Shown piece by piece: positions 1 to 6,139 of a stretch of 47,741 bases of DNA. The number at the start of each line of letters is the position of its first letter. Within the stretch, counting starts at the first letter, position 1. Source of the DNA: CAZAOA01 sp964486765 (GTDB lineage: Bacteria; Patescibacteriota; UBA1384; XYA2-FULL-43-10); assembly GCA_964486765.1 (NCBI GenBank), contig CAZAOA010000005.1, positions 1 through 47,741 of the forward strand. Reading direction: 5' to 3'. Under the pieces are notes generated by a model. That model searched no databases and had not been told where the DNA came from. It was given only the letters and a program-made list of their open reading frames with translations. Position numbers and translations under genes: made by a program.

Positions 1-268
1 TTGTAAATACTATATACAATTTTTTGAGTGCTACTATCCTTTTTTTCGCATATAGCTCACTGGTATAGCGCATAGTCACGGTTAGAACTGCACCACCACC
101 AACTGCAACAATCATAAGAACCGACATCAACGCCGACATCTCACCATAAACCTCTGGCCCGAGCATTCGACCCATCAGCATATTAAAAAGATAGGAAAAG
201 ATGCTTCCTATTATTGTGCCAACAAAAACAATTGCACTGTTCGAAAACAGCTTTTTTGTAGTATTCAT
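1..268 (-). CDS. Polysaccharide flippase-like membrane protein, N-terminal part
   Basis: A reading frame opens with ATG at 268 on the minus strand and runs off the left edge, so only about 89 residues are visible. It begins MNTTKKLFSNSAIVFVGTII and continues with a second hydrophobic stretch and the phrase GRMLGPEVYGEMSALMSV. A first helix, a short loop with RxLGPxxYG, and a second helix are the usual start of Wzx/RfbX-type oligosaccharide flippases of the MOP superfamily. Family members move lipid-linked sugars across the inner membrane. The substrate cannot be told from this piece. It could also be a MurJ-like relative, but the GPExYG loop favours the polysaccharide branch. Confidence 0.7.
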   Translation of the reverse strand, partial: MNTTKKLFSNSAIVFVGTIIGSIFSYLFNMLMGRMLGPEVYGEMSALMSVLMIVAVGGGAVLTVTMRYTSELYAKKRIVALKKLYIVFT

Positions 269-300
269 AAGTATTTTGATAATATCATATCTAATCCCCT

Positions 301-330
301 TTTCAAAGCTAATAAATATTGTGTTACAAT
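301..330 (+). promoter_or_regulatory. Possible sigma70 promoter for the Phd-like gene
   Basis: TACAAT at 325-330 is a good -10 box. The matching -35 (TTTCAA, 301-306) is weak, with an 18-nt spacer. It lies about 65 nt before the chosen start at 397. Confidence 0.35.
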
Positions 331-396
331 AAAAAAGAGAACTCAATAATTTTAACTTTTAAATTATTAACTTTAAACTTGAACCGGAGGTTCACT

Positions 397-837
397 ATGC
401 AAGTAGATATTGAAAAGATACTACCAGTGACAGAAGCCAGAGACAACTTCAACAAGATAATCGATGAAGTCGAGGGATCAGACCACCTTTACGTTTTAAC
501 CAAAAATGGCAAACCAAGTGCCGTAATAGTTGGTGTCAACCATCTGGAAAAATTAACTGGTGAGACTCATGATGCCATAACCCAAAAAGTTGAAGAATCA
601 AATACCACAATCGCTGAAAATGAACCTGTTGTTGCACCAGACACTACCCCCGCTCCAGTAACTCCTCCGCCTGCCGTGGCTCCGGACCAAACTCCTGTTG
701 CTGCGCCAGCAAGCACTCCAGCAATTGAGGATCCTTTCGCAATGCCAACAGAAACAGTTAAAGATAGGCCAAATACTGAAGCAGGTCAAGCATCAACACC
801 ACCTCCACCGACCCCAGACAATACTCCAAAGCAATAA
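397..837 (+). CDS. Phd/YefM-family antitoxin-like protein with Pro/Thr-rich tail
   Basis: The first 55 or so residues match the Phd/YefM antitoxin fold: a start VTEARDNFNKIIDEV, then a beta-strand phrase YVLTKNGKPSAVIVGV. In this family the N-terminal half dimerises and binds DNA, and the C-terminal half normally wraps a toxin. Here the C-terminal half (about residues 65-146) is instead a low-complexity Pro/Thr/Ala/Val tail with PPP runs, and no toxin gene is adjacent. I chose ATG 397 because it has GGAGG six bases upstream. An upstream in-frame start at 319 would add 26 residues without a ribosome site. The protein may have left toxin control and become a DNA-binding or structural protein; that is inference. 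Confidence 0.75.
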   Translation: MQVDIEKILPVTEARDNFNKIIDEVEGSDHLYVLTKNGKPSAVIVGVNHLEKLTGETHDAITQKVEESNTTIAENEPVVAPDTTPAPVTPPPAVAPDQTPVAAPASTPAIEDPFAMPTETVKDRPNTEAGQASTPPPPTPDNTPKQ

Positions 838-865
838 GTAAACAGTGCTCTACATACAGTAATAA

Positions 866-903
866 AATATTAATTAGCTCAGATATCTGAGCTAATTAAT
901 ATT
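866..903. terminator. 38-bp perfect palindrome, bidirectional terminator between convergent genes
   Basis: The two arms of 19 bp are exact complements centred on GATATC, with AT-rich outer parts that give a T-rich run on both strands. It lies between the ends of the Phd-like gene (+) and the DedA gene (-), as expected for a shared terminator. Confidence 0.7.
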
Positions 904-987
904 CGATATATCAGTGAAAAAATCGTTTTGAATATCTTATAATAATCGGTGTGATATTTCCGCGATCACGATTTTATGACACTTTGT

Positions 988-1602
988 TTACTTTGAATGT
1001 TTAATATGGCGCCACACATACCAAATGATAAATAATACTATCGATATTACGATTGCTAAGTCGAAGTTATGCAGTTTCTCTCGTATTAGCTCCCAATTCT
1101 CGCCCATCTTAACGCCTGCATAGGCTAGAGCTACGCTCCAGATAAATGCTCCTAAAAATGTGTAGATGGAAAATTTCTTTATATCCATTTTGGCAATTCC
1201 GGCTGGAAAAGAGATAAATGTCCTAACTACAGGAAGAAGCCTGCCTGCAAATGCGGTCCATTCACCATGATTGGCAAACCATTTATCCGCCAAATCAAGG
1301 TCGTGCTTGGAGATCAAGATATATTTTCCATATTTTTCGATCAACGGTCTTCCGCCCTTTGCCCCTATCCAATATGCAAGAAGTGAGCCACCTAAGTTTC
1401 CAAGTCCTCCCATAATTGATACTATCCAAAAATTCATTGTGCCATCTGCTACCAAAAAGCCAGAGAATGGCATGATTACTTCAGAAGGCATCAAGATCCC
1501 ACAACTCTCTATGAACATTAGAAAAAATATCCCGGGGTACCCGAGAAGATCAATCGTCGAAACTACAAAGTTGGCGAGAATGTCGATTATTTCTGTGACC
1601 AT
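988..1602 (-). CDS. DedA-family membrane protein
   Basis: This 204-residue protein has the DedA/VTT layout: an N-terminal amphipathic start, the re-entrant phrase ESCGILMPSEVIMPFSG (about residues 32-48), a glycine-rich helix with GGSLLAYWIGAKGG, the conserved FAGRLLPVVRTFISFPAG (about 118-135), and a final helix WYVWRHIKHSK. DedA proteins are inner-membrane transporters, several of which flip undecaprenyl phosphate or other phospholipids. The conserved Glu and Arg of the family are present. It follows a 16-residue Cys-rich peptide by 16 nt on the same strand and is probably co-transcribed with it. No clear ribosome site precedes ATG 1602. Confidence 0.93.
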   Translation of the reverse strand: MVTEIIDILANFVVSTIDLLGYPGIFFLMFIESCGILMPSEVIMPFSGFLVADGTMNFWIVSIMGGLGNLGGSLLAYWIGAKGGRPLIEKYGKYILISKHDLDLADKWFANHGEWTAFAGRLLPVVRTFISFPAGIAKMDIKKFSIYTFLGAFIWSVALAYAGVKMGENWELIREKLHNFDLAIVISIVLFIIWYVWRHIKHSK

Positions 1603-1618
1603 AATTATCGATTAATAC

Positions 1619-1669
1619 TTATTTGCTACAAGTACAAGGATCGCACTTGCAATTTTCACATGAACACAT
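1619..1669 (-). CDS. 16-residue Cys-rich metallothionein-like peptide
   Basis: The frame reads MCSCENCKCDPCTCSK followed by TAA. It holds six cysteines in CxC, CxxC and CPC-like spacings, the pattern of metal-thiolate peptides. A strong ribosome site (TAAGGAG, 1674-1680) lies 4 nt before the ATG, which is better than the site of the DedA gene it precedes. The codons are not low-complexity at the DNA level, so the Cys pattern is unlikely to be chance. It is too short to assign to a family. Its role may be zinc or copper binding, or it may be a leader peptide for the DedA gene. Confidence 0.55.
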   Translation of the reverse strand: MCSCENCKCDPCTCSK

Positions 1670-1728
1670 ATATCTCCTTATTTATTTAATACAATACTAT
1701 CTTATCAAATTTTAATACTATAGAACAT

Positions 1729-1751
1729 CCCGCCCCGATAATCGGGGCGGG
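1729..1751 (-). terminator. G+C-rich hairpin after the small Cys protein gene
   Basis: Two 11-nt arms, CCCGCCCCGAT and ATCGGGGCGGG, are perfect complements separated by one base, so the real loop is about 5 nt. It starts 9 nt past the stop codon at 1760. The following U-tract is poor (TGTTCTAT), so termination is plausible but not certain. It may be one of the short G+C-rich palindromes scattered in this genome. Confidence 0.45.
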
Positions 1752-1759
1752 GCGGTTCG

Positions 1760-1924
1760 CTACTCCTTTTCCTCCTTGTCAATACAGGGTAATTTTTTGC
1801 CAATCTCTTCACACTTTTCCCGACATTCGGTACATGTTGGATGCCCGGCTTGGGCTCCCCATGGCAACAACCACTCATCGTGGCCTCGTAAATATGGGTA
1901 ACATCCTTCAACGGGTCGTGTCAT
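1760..1924 (-). CDS. Small Cys-containing hypothetical protein beside the assembly gap
   Basis: The frame from ATG 1924 gives 54 residues ending AGHPTCTECREKCEEIGKK, LPC and a charged tail with KEEKE. The CxxCxxxC spacing and charged C terminus look like a real protein, and base composition is G+C-richer than nearby genes. The frame stays open upstream to the N run at 1935, so the true N terminus may lie in or beyond the gap. A second open frame on the same strand (1705-1911) overlaps it; its Arg/Pro-rich composition makes it the likely shadow. No family recognised. Confidence 0.4.
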   Translation of the reverse strand: MTRPVEGCYPYLRGHDEWLLPWGAQAGHPTCTECREKCEEIGKKLPCIDKEEKE

Positions 1925-1934
1925 TGTCCTGTCC

Positions 1935-1944
1935 NNNNNNNNNN
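1935..1944. other. Assembly gap (10 Ns)
   Basis: Ten Ns interrupt the sequence. The same short string (CCTGTCC) lies on both sides, as often happens when contig ends are joined at a repeat. Gap length is probably a placeholder. Confidence 0.95.
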
Positions 1945-1961
1945 CCTGTCCCCTTTCGAGT

Positions 1962-1987
1962 AATTAAAAAACAGCCTCTTAGGCTGC
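1962..1987 (-). terminator. Rho-independent terminator
   Basis: On the minus strand CAGCCT, a 3-nt loop and AGGCTG are followed by a run of six T. It ends a transcript read from the promoter at 2097-2125. Confidence 0.75.
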
Positions 1988-2012
1988 TTTGTATCGTCAT
2001 ATTTAGAACAAT

Positions 2013-2087
2013 TTAGACAACATAGAAGCAACCCAACAGGAGTTTGGCTTTGTGATGATGTCTAGTTTGAATGCTTATTTTTTTCAT
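2013..2087 (-). CDS. Possible 24-residue leaderless peptide or sRNA body
   Basis: From ATG 2087 the frame reads MKKISIQTRHHHKAKLLLG and a short Cys-Phe-Tyr-Val-Val end, then TAA. The ATG is only 9 nt past the -10 box of a consensus promoter, so the message would start almost at the AUG. The terminator at 1962-1987 closes a transcript of about 130 nt. Either the unit makes this peptide or it is a small RNA in which the frame is chance. Three His codons in a row recall amino-acid leader peptides, but no biosynthetic gene is visible downstream because of the gap. Confidence 0.3.
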   Translation of the reverse strand: MKKISIQTRHHHKAKLLLGCFYVV

Positions 2088-2096
2088 TGCTTTGTC

Positions 2097-2125
2097 ACTA
2101 TAATACATTATTTTCTACTTGTCAA
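2097..2125 (-). promoter_or_regulatory. Consensus sigma70 promoter
   Basis: TTGACA (2120-2125), a 17-nt spacer and TATAGT (2097-2102) on the minus strand. The predicted start is near 2090, giving a transcript of about 130 nt to the terminator at 1962-1987. Confidence 0.75.
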
Positions 2126-2138
2126 ACTTTATGGCATG

Positions 2139-2287
2139 TGTGTACTTTCTGCACATGTACTTTTCATTCCCTGCTTCCGACTATATGTTCCATTTTGGAA
2201 CATGTGCTTCAGCTAATACCGATCTAAACAATCGAGTATGTTCCATTTTGGAAACAACTGACAGAAGCAATGTGCATTTTTTGCACA
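2139..2287. promoter_or_regulatory. Array of four 17-bp palindromic operator-like sites
   Basis: Four sites share the form of a 6-nt arm, a 5-nt T-rich centre and a complementary 6-nt arm, with TGT at the left end and mostly ACA at the right: 2139-2155 (TGTGTA/TGCACA), 2186-2202 (TGTTCCATTTTGGAACA), 2239-2255 (same left half, last bases AAC) and 2271-2287 (TGTGCATTTTTTGCACA). Start-to-start spacings are 47, 53 and 32 bp. The first lies 13 bp upstream of the -35 box at 2120-2125. Uniform size and position suggest protein-binding sites; the fourth could also act as a terminator hairpin for the Doc gene ending at 2294. This stretch (1988-2293) holds no other convincing gene. Confidence 0.5.
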
Positions 2288-2293
2288 TTGCAA

Positions 2294-2713
2294 CTACCTG
2301 TCCACCATGTTCTTTTTTATAAATTTTTCAATCGAAGCTAGAACCTCATCCTTAAATTGTGCAGGCGAACTTGCGACCCAAACAGCGAACTGATAAAGAC
2401 TTTCACTTTCAACTTTAACCCACTTGCCATTTTTTGACAAAAATACGAACAGAGTCGTTATAGCGATTCGCTTGTTACCGTTTTGAAAAGGATGGTTTTT
2501 TATCATCAGATAAAACAGGATCGATGCTTGTGCAATCAATCCATGATAAAGATTTCTCTTGTTGTATGTCTGAAAAGGAGTGTATATACAACTTTCGAGC
2601 ACATTTGGAAAACGAGTTTCAAAACCTGGGATCGGTTCATCCCACTTTAGCATCTCTTTCGCCATTCTGTGAGAAAGTAGTTCGACTTCTTGGATTGAAA
2701 TTCGAAGAACCAT
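2294..2713 (-). CDS. Doc/Fic-family toxin
   Basis: The 139-residue protein carries the Doc-type Fic core HPFQNGNKRIA (about residues 75-85), i.e. HxFx[N/D]GNKR rather than the AMPylating HxFx[D/E]GNGR. Family members with this form phosphorylate or otherwise modify a translation factor such as EF-Tu and arrest growth. Length fits Doc (about 126 residues). Its ATG overlaps the stop of the upstream antitoxin gene by one base (TAATG) and a GGAGG site precedes it inside that gene, so the two are translationally coupled. Target specificity is inferred from the motif only. Confidence 0.88.
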   Translation of the reverse strand: MVLRISIQEVELLSHRMAKEMLKWDEPIPGFETRFPNVLESCIYTPFQTYNKRNLYHGLIAQASILFYLMIKNHPFQNGNKRIAITTLFVFLSKNGKWVKVESESLYQFAVWVASSPAQFKDEVLASIEKFIKKNMVDR

Positions 2714-2967
2714 TATTCCTCCCCGAGCTTTCGAATTACATCTCCGTATTCCCTAAAAACTTTCTTAACCGCATGGTCAATATTTCTTTTTTCCTTCGCA
2801 TTGACCTCTTCTGTAAAGATAAATAGATCTTTTTTTCTTATAATGTAATTTCGCCCCACACGTTCTGCGGGGATAGTACCGTTTTTGATCAGACGAAAAA
2901 CCTGGGTCCGGTCTAACCCAGTTATCTTTGCTGCTTGCATTGTAGAAACACAATCTGTATGTTGCAT
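2713..2967 (-). CDS. Excisionase-like HTH antitoxin paired with the Doc toxin
   Basis: This 84-residue protein begins with an excisionase/MerR-type helix-turn-helix: STMQAAKITGLDRTQVFRLI followed by the wing IPAERVGRNYIIRKKDL. Residues 55-84 form a charged helix (VNAKEKRNIDHAVKKVF), suited to capping the toxin. Gene order (antitoxin first, 1-nt overlap with toxin) is typical of type II toxin-antitoxin operons. It differs from classical Phd, which has another N-terminal fold. Two copies of TATGTTGCATA near its promoter and start codon suggest self-repression. Confidence 0.8.
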   Translation of the reverse strand: MQHTDCVSTMQAAKITGLDRTQVFRLIKNGTIPAERVGRNYIIRKKDLFIFTEEVNAKEKRNIDHAVKKVFREYGDVIRKLGEE

Positions 2968-3006
2968 AGTACTTTTATTGTATCATATGTTGCATACTCT
3001 TGTCAA
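2958..3006 (-). promoter_or_regulatory. Toxin-antitoxin promoter with repeated operator
   Basis: On the minus strand TTGACA (3001-3006), an 18-nt spacer and TACAAT (2977-2982) form a strong promoter. The 11-bp word TATGTTGCATA occurs at 2986-2996, within the spacer, and again at 2958-2968, covering the ATG, 28 bp apart. This layout suits autorepression by the antitoxin. Confidence 0.6.
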
Positions 3007-3015
3007 TACAACATG

Positions 3016-3867
3016 TTATTTTACATTAACAAGGAGTTCATTAATTGCATACATGTTAACAGAAGCTTCATATATCACATACTCTACTTCTTCGTGGGAC
3101 AAAGCTCCATCATTGTGTTTTGAGTTTTCATTGAAGAAATGCTCCAACATGCTTAGTGACTTAAATATATTATTTATTATTCTTGGATCAATATCATTGT
3201 CTTTCAACGCCTTTCCAAGCTCCTTGATATTACTTTCCAAGCTATTCTTATTATTTCCCAGAGTATCTTTGAGGTATTCCTCTAAAGAACGACGTATTGC
3301 CTCCACTGTTTCGATTCGTTTTTTGGGCGTCTTCTTTAAGTGGGCTTTAAGAGCTTTTTTAAAATGCTCATTGCTTTTATCCCCAAGAAAAGAGAGCACT
3401 TTCTTTACGACTTTTTCATCAATAAACTCTTCGCCTTCTGGTACAAATGTTATCTCTTTATCATAGTCATAATCACCCATTATAACCACCTTAACGCCGA
3501 TACTCGAAAGACTTACAATTTTATCGATTGCATCGTACCAAGAAGATTTGTTGTTTATACTATCTAGGTTAAGTGCTATTTCCAGACGAGCAAATAAGAT
3601 TTCAAATGATGTTGATTCCATTATGCTGTCATATATATTACTTCCCACAGTTCCTGAATATCTCTTGTTTCGCCTAACATGCTCTATACGCAAGATATTA
3701 CAATATTCAATAACGTCGCTATCACTACGAACTAGATCAAGATCCTCATACGGGAGTGTATTTTTTAATAGTTTCTTAAAATCGTTAAGACTGCACGGGG
3801 AAACCTCTAATGCGTCTCCCCACCTTTTATTTATTTTCATAATCTTTTCTTTTAGTTCTGAGCTCAT
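3016..3867 (-). CDS. Hypothetical protein, possibly HEPN-like C-terminal domain
   Basis: A 283-residue soluble protein that I do not recognise confidently. It is charged and helical; a central strand-like region reads VKVVIMGDYDYDKEITF (about residues 125-141). The C-terminal 90 residues are helical and contain FFNENSKHNDGALSHEEVEY, which resembles C-terminal helical domains of some abortive-infection and HEPN proteins; the catalytic Arg of nuclease HEPN domains is not evident. It starts 2 nt after the valS stop codon and ends 10 nt before the toxin-antitoxin promoter, so it probably rides on the valS transcript. A role in defence or stress is a guess from its neighbours. Confidence 0.6.
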   Translation of the reverse strand: MSSELKEKIMKINKRWGDALEVSPCSLNDFKKLLKNTLPYEDLDLVRSDSDVIEYCNILRIEHVRRNKRYSGTVGSNIYDSIMESTSFEILFARLEIALNLDSINNKSSWYDAIDKIVSLSSIGVKVVIMGDYDYDKEITFVPEGEEFIDEKVVKKVLSFLGDKSNEHFKKALKAHLKKTPKKRIETVEAIRRSLEEYLKDTLGNNKNSLESNIKELGKALKDNDIDPRIINNIFKSLSMLEHFFNENSKHNDGALSHEEVEYVIYEASVNMYAINELLVNVK

Positions 3868-3869
3868 GT

Positions 3870-6110
3870 TTAATTATGAAACGAACTTGGCCAGTTTGAG
3901 ATCATAATAGACTCACTTAGAGCCGGGTGGATCTCTCTCAGTTCCTGCCATACTTGTTCGGTCACATATGGAACGAACGGATGCAGAAGAATCAATGATT
4001 CGGTCAAAACTTTGATCAAAATCTTTTGAGTATTTGTTTTTAGTTTCTCGTTTTCAAGCTGACCTTTGGCGGACTCGATGTATTTGTCAGCAAATGTATG
4101 CCAGAAGTATTCGTATATGGTCTCTCCTGCCAAAGAGAAGCGGTATTCGTTGAGATGTTTTGTCATCTTTAGTATTACTTCTTCGTGTGATTTTAATATC
4201 TGTTTATCAGCTTCAGTTAGAATTGACTCGTCAATATCTAGATTATCAATTTTTTCTTCTCCAAGCTCTCCACTTTGAAGATTGCCATTTGAAACACGAA
4301 GTGCAACGAAACGTGAAGCATTCCAGATTTTGTTAGCAAAGTTTCTGTAACCCTTTATCTTTGACTTTCCAACTGCAACGTCTTGACCTGGAGTTGCTCC
4401 AACAACAAGCCCCATTCGAAGCGCATCTGTGCCGTATTCGTCTATAACATCGAGCGGATCGAGCACATTGCCTAAAGATTTACTCATCTTTCTGTTATGT
4501 TCATCTCGAACCAATCCATGCAGATAAACTGTATGAAATGGCACCTTTCCAGTAAGTTCGATTCCCATCATTATCATTCTAGCTACCCAGAAAAAGAGTA
4601 TGTCGTAGCCAGTTTCCAATACTGATGCAGGGTAAAAGTTTTTCAAATCTTCAGTTTCACTCGGCCAGCCAAGTGTTGAAAACGGCCACAATCCACTTGA
4701 AAACCAAGTGTCCAGTACGTCAGGGTCTTGAACCCACTCGCCTTCAGACGGAGGATTTTTGCCGACAAAAATATCCTCAGCTTGTAGGTCGTAGCTTTTT
4801 AGCTTCTTAGTTTCTGATGTTTGAGCATTTGCATCCTGTTTGTACCAAACAGGTATCCGATGTCCCCACCAAAGCTGACGGCTTATGCACCAGTCATGTA
4901 TATTGTCCATCCAATGAAAGTAGTCTTTCTCGAATCTTTTCGGAATTATAGTAACTTCTCCATCTTTGACAGCTTTTATAGCTTTTTCTGCCAAAGGTTT
5001 CATCTTCACAAACCACTGCTTTGATGGAATCGGCTCAACTGCCGTTTCACATCGGTAACAAACTGACAAATTATTCTCAAACTCTTCCTCTTTTTCCATC
5101 AAACCGGCATCATTCAAATACTTCACCAGCTTCTCTCGTGCATCCTGAACGGAAAGATCGGCATATTTACCAGCCTCTTTTGTCATCTTGCCATCTTCAT
5201 CGATAACTTGCACCGTCTCAAGATTATTATCTTCAGCCATCTTCCAATCTATTACAGAATGAGCCGGAGTAACTCCAAGCGCTCCTGCCCCAAACTCTTT
5301 ATCAACTGCTCTGTCGGCGATAATTTTTATCTTTCGCTTAACTCCATCTAGATCAATATCATACTCTTTGCCAACAAATTCTTTATAGCGATCATCTTTC
5401 GGGTTGACCGCGACAGCAGTATCTCCGAATTTGGTTTCAGGACGAGTTGTAGCAATTGTAATTGGGAAATTTTTATCGTATTTGAAGTAATAAAGTTTAG
5501 ATTTTTGTGGAGTGTGCTCGACTTCATCATCCGAAATTGCACTATGACACTTCGGGCACCAGTTAACTATGTATTTACCTCGATAGATAAGGCCCTTTTT
5601 GTGAAGTCTAGAAAACGCCTCAACTACTGCCTCTGACAAACCTTCATCCAATGTAAAACGCTCTCTTGACCAATCTGGGCTGGCTCCAAGTCGTCTAATC
5701 TGGCGAGTAATCTCATTTCCGTGTTCCTCTTTCCATTCCCAAACTTTCTCAACAAATTTCTCCCGTCCAAGATCATGTTTTCTAATCCCCTTTTTCTTCA
5801 AATCTTTCTCAACAACCGCTTGAGTAGCAATCCCTGCATGATCCACTCCGGGTATCCATAAAGTAGGTTCGCCCAAAAGTCTGTGGTAGCGGATCATAAT
5901 ATCTTCCAATGTAACAAACATGGCATGACCTATGTGAAGTTTGCCTGTAATATTTGGTGGTGGAATCGGAATTACGAAAGGTTTTTGGTCTGCTCTCCCC
6001 TGTTTGCCATCATTAACTTCAGGCTTAAAATACCCGGAATCTTCCCAGAATTTGTATAATTTCTCTTCATACTTTTTGGCTTCCCATGTTTTTGGAAATT
6101 GTTTGTTCAT
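3870..6110 (-). CDS. valS: Valyl-tRNA synthetase
   Basis: Charges tRNA-Val in the cytoplasm. Class I signature HIGH is at residues 59-62 (GKLHIGHAMF) and KMSKS lies near residue 541 (HNRKMSKSLGNV). The editing (CP1) domain and its TTRPET strand are present, as are zinc-knuckle-like Cys pairs (WCPKCH; CYRCE). At 746 residues it is shorter than most bacterial ValRS (about 880-950) and lacks the C-terminal coiled coil, a reduction seen in Patescibacteria. Around residues 430-445 it carries an in-frame insertion TSETKKLKSYDLQAE encoded by a word-like repeat (4781-4819) also found in tsaD. It lies 29 nt downstream of tsaD on the same strand. Confidence 0.97.
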   Translation of the reverse strand: MNKQFPKTWEAKKYEEKLYKFWEDSGYFKPEVNDGKQGRADQKPFVIPIPPPNITGKLHIGHAMFVTLEDIMIRYHRLLGEPTLWIPGVDHAGIATQAVVEKDLKKKGIRKHDLGREKFVEKVWEWKEEHGNEITRQIRRLGASPDWSRERFTLDEGLSEAVVEAFSRLHKKGLIYRGKYIVNWCPKCHSAISDDEVEHTPQKSKLYYFKYDKNFPITIATTRPETKFGDTAVAVNPKDDRYKEFVGKEYDIDLDGVKRKIKIIADRAVDKEFGAGALGVTPAHSVIDWKMAEDNNLETVQVIDEDGKMTKEAGKYADLSVQDAREKLVKYLNDAGLMEKEEEFENNLSVCYRCETAVEPIPSKQWFVKMKPLAEKAIKAVKDGEVTIIPKRFEKDYFHWMDNIHDWCISRQLWWGHRIPVWYKQDANAQTSETKKLKSYDLQAEDIFVGKNPPSEGEWVQDPDVLDTWFSSGLWPFSTLGWPSETEDLKNFYPASVLETGYDILFFWVARMIMMGIELTGKVPFHTVYLHGLVRDEHNRKMSKSLGNVLDPLDVIDEYGTDALRMGLVVGATPGQDVAVGKSKIKGYRNFANKIWNASRFVALRVSNGNLQSGELGEEKIDNLDIDESILTEADKQILKSHEEVILKMTKHLNEYRFSLAGETIYEYFWHTFADKYIESAKGQLENEKLKTNTQKILIKVLTESLILLHPFVPYVTEQVWQELREIHPALSESIMISNWPSSFHN

Positions 6111-6139
6111 ATGTTTAGATTATCAATTTATTCACTCAA

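Noticed and set aside
1705..1911. A 68-codon minus strand frame next to the gap
   Set aside because: Overlaps the more protein-like Cys-containing frame; its Arg/Pro-rich composition comes from the G+C-rich hairpin.
2119..2322. A 67-codon + strand frame through the palindrome array
   Set aside because: Rich in Phe, Cys and His, no ribosome site, and it overlaps the operator-like sites and the end of the Doc gene.
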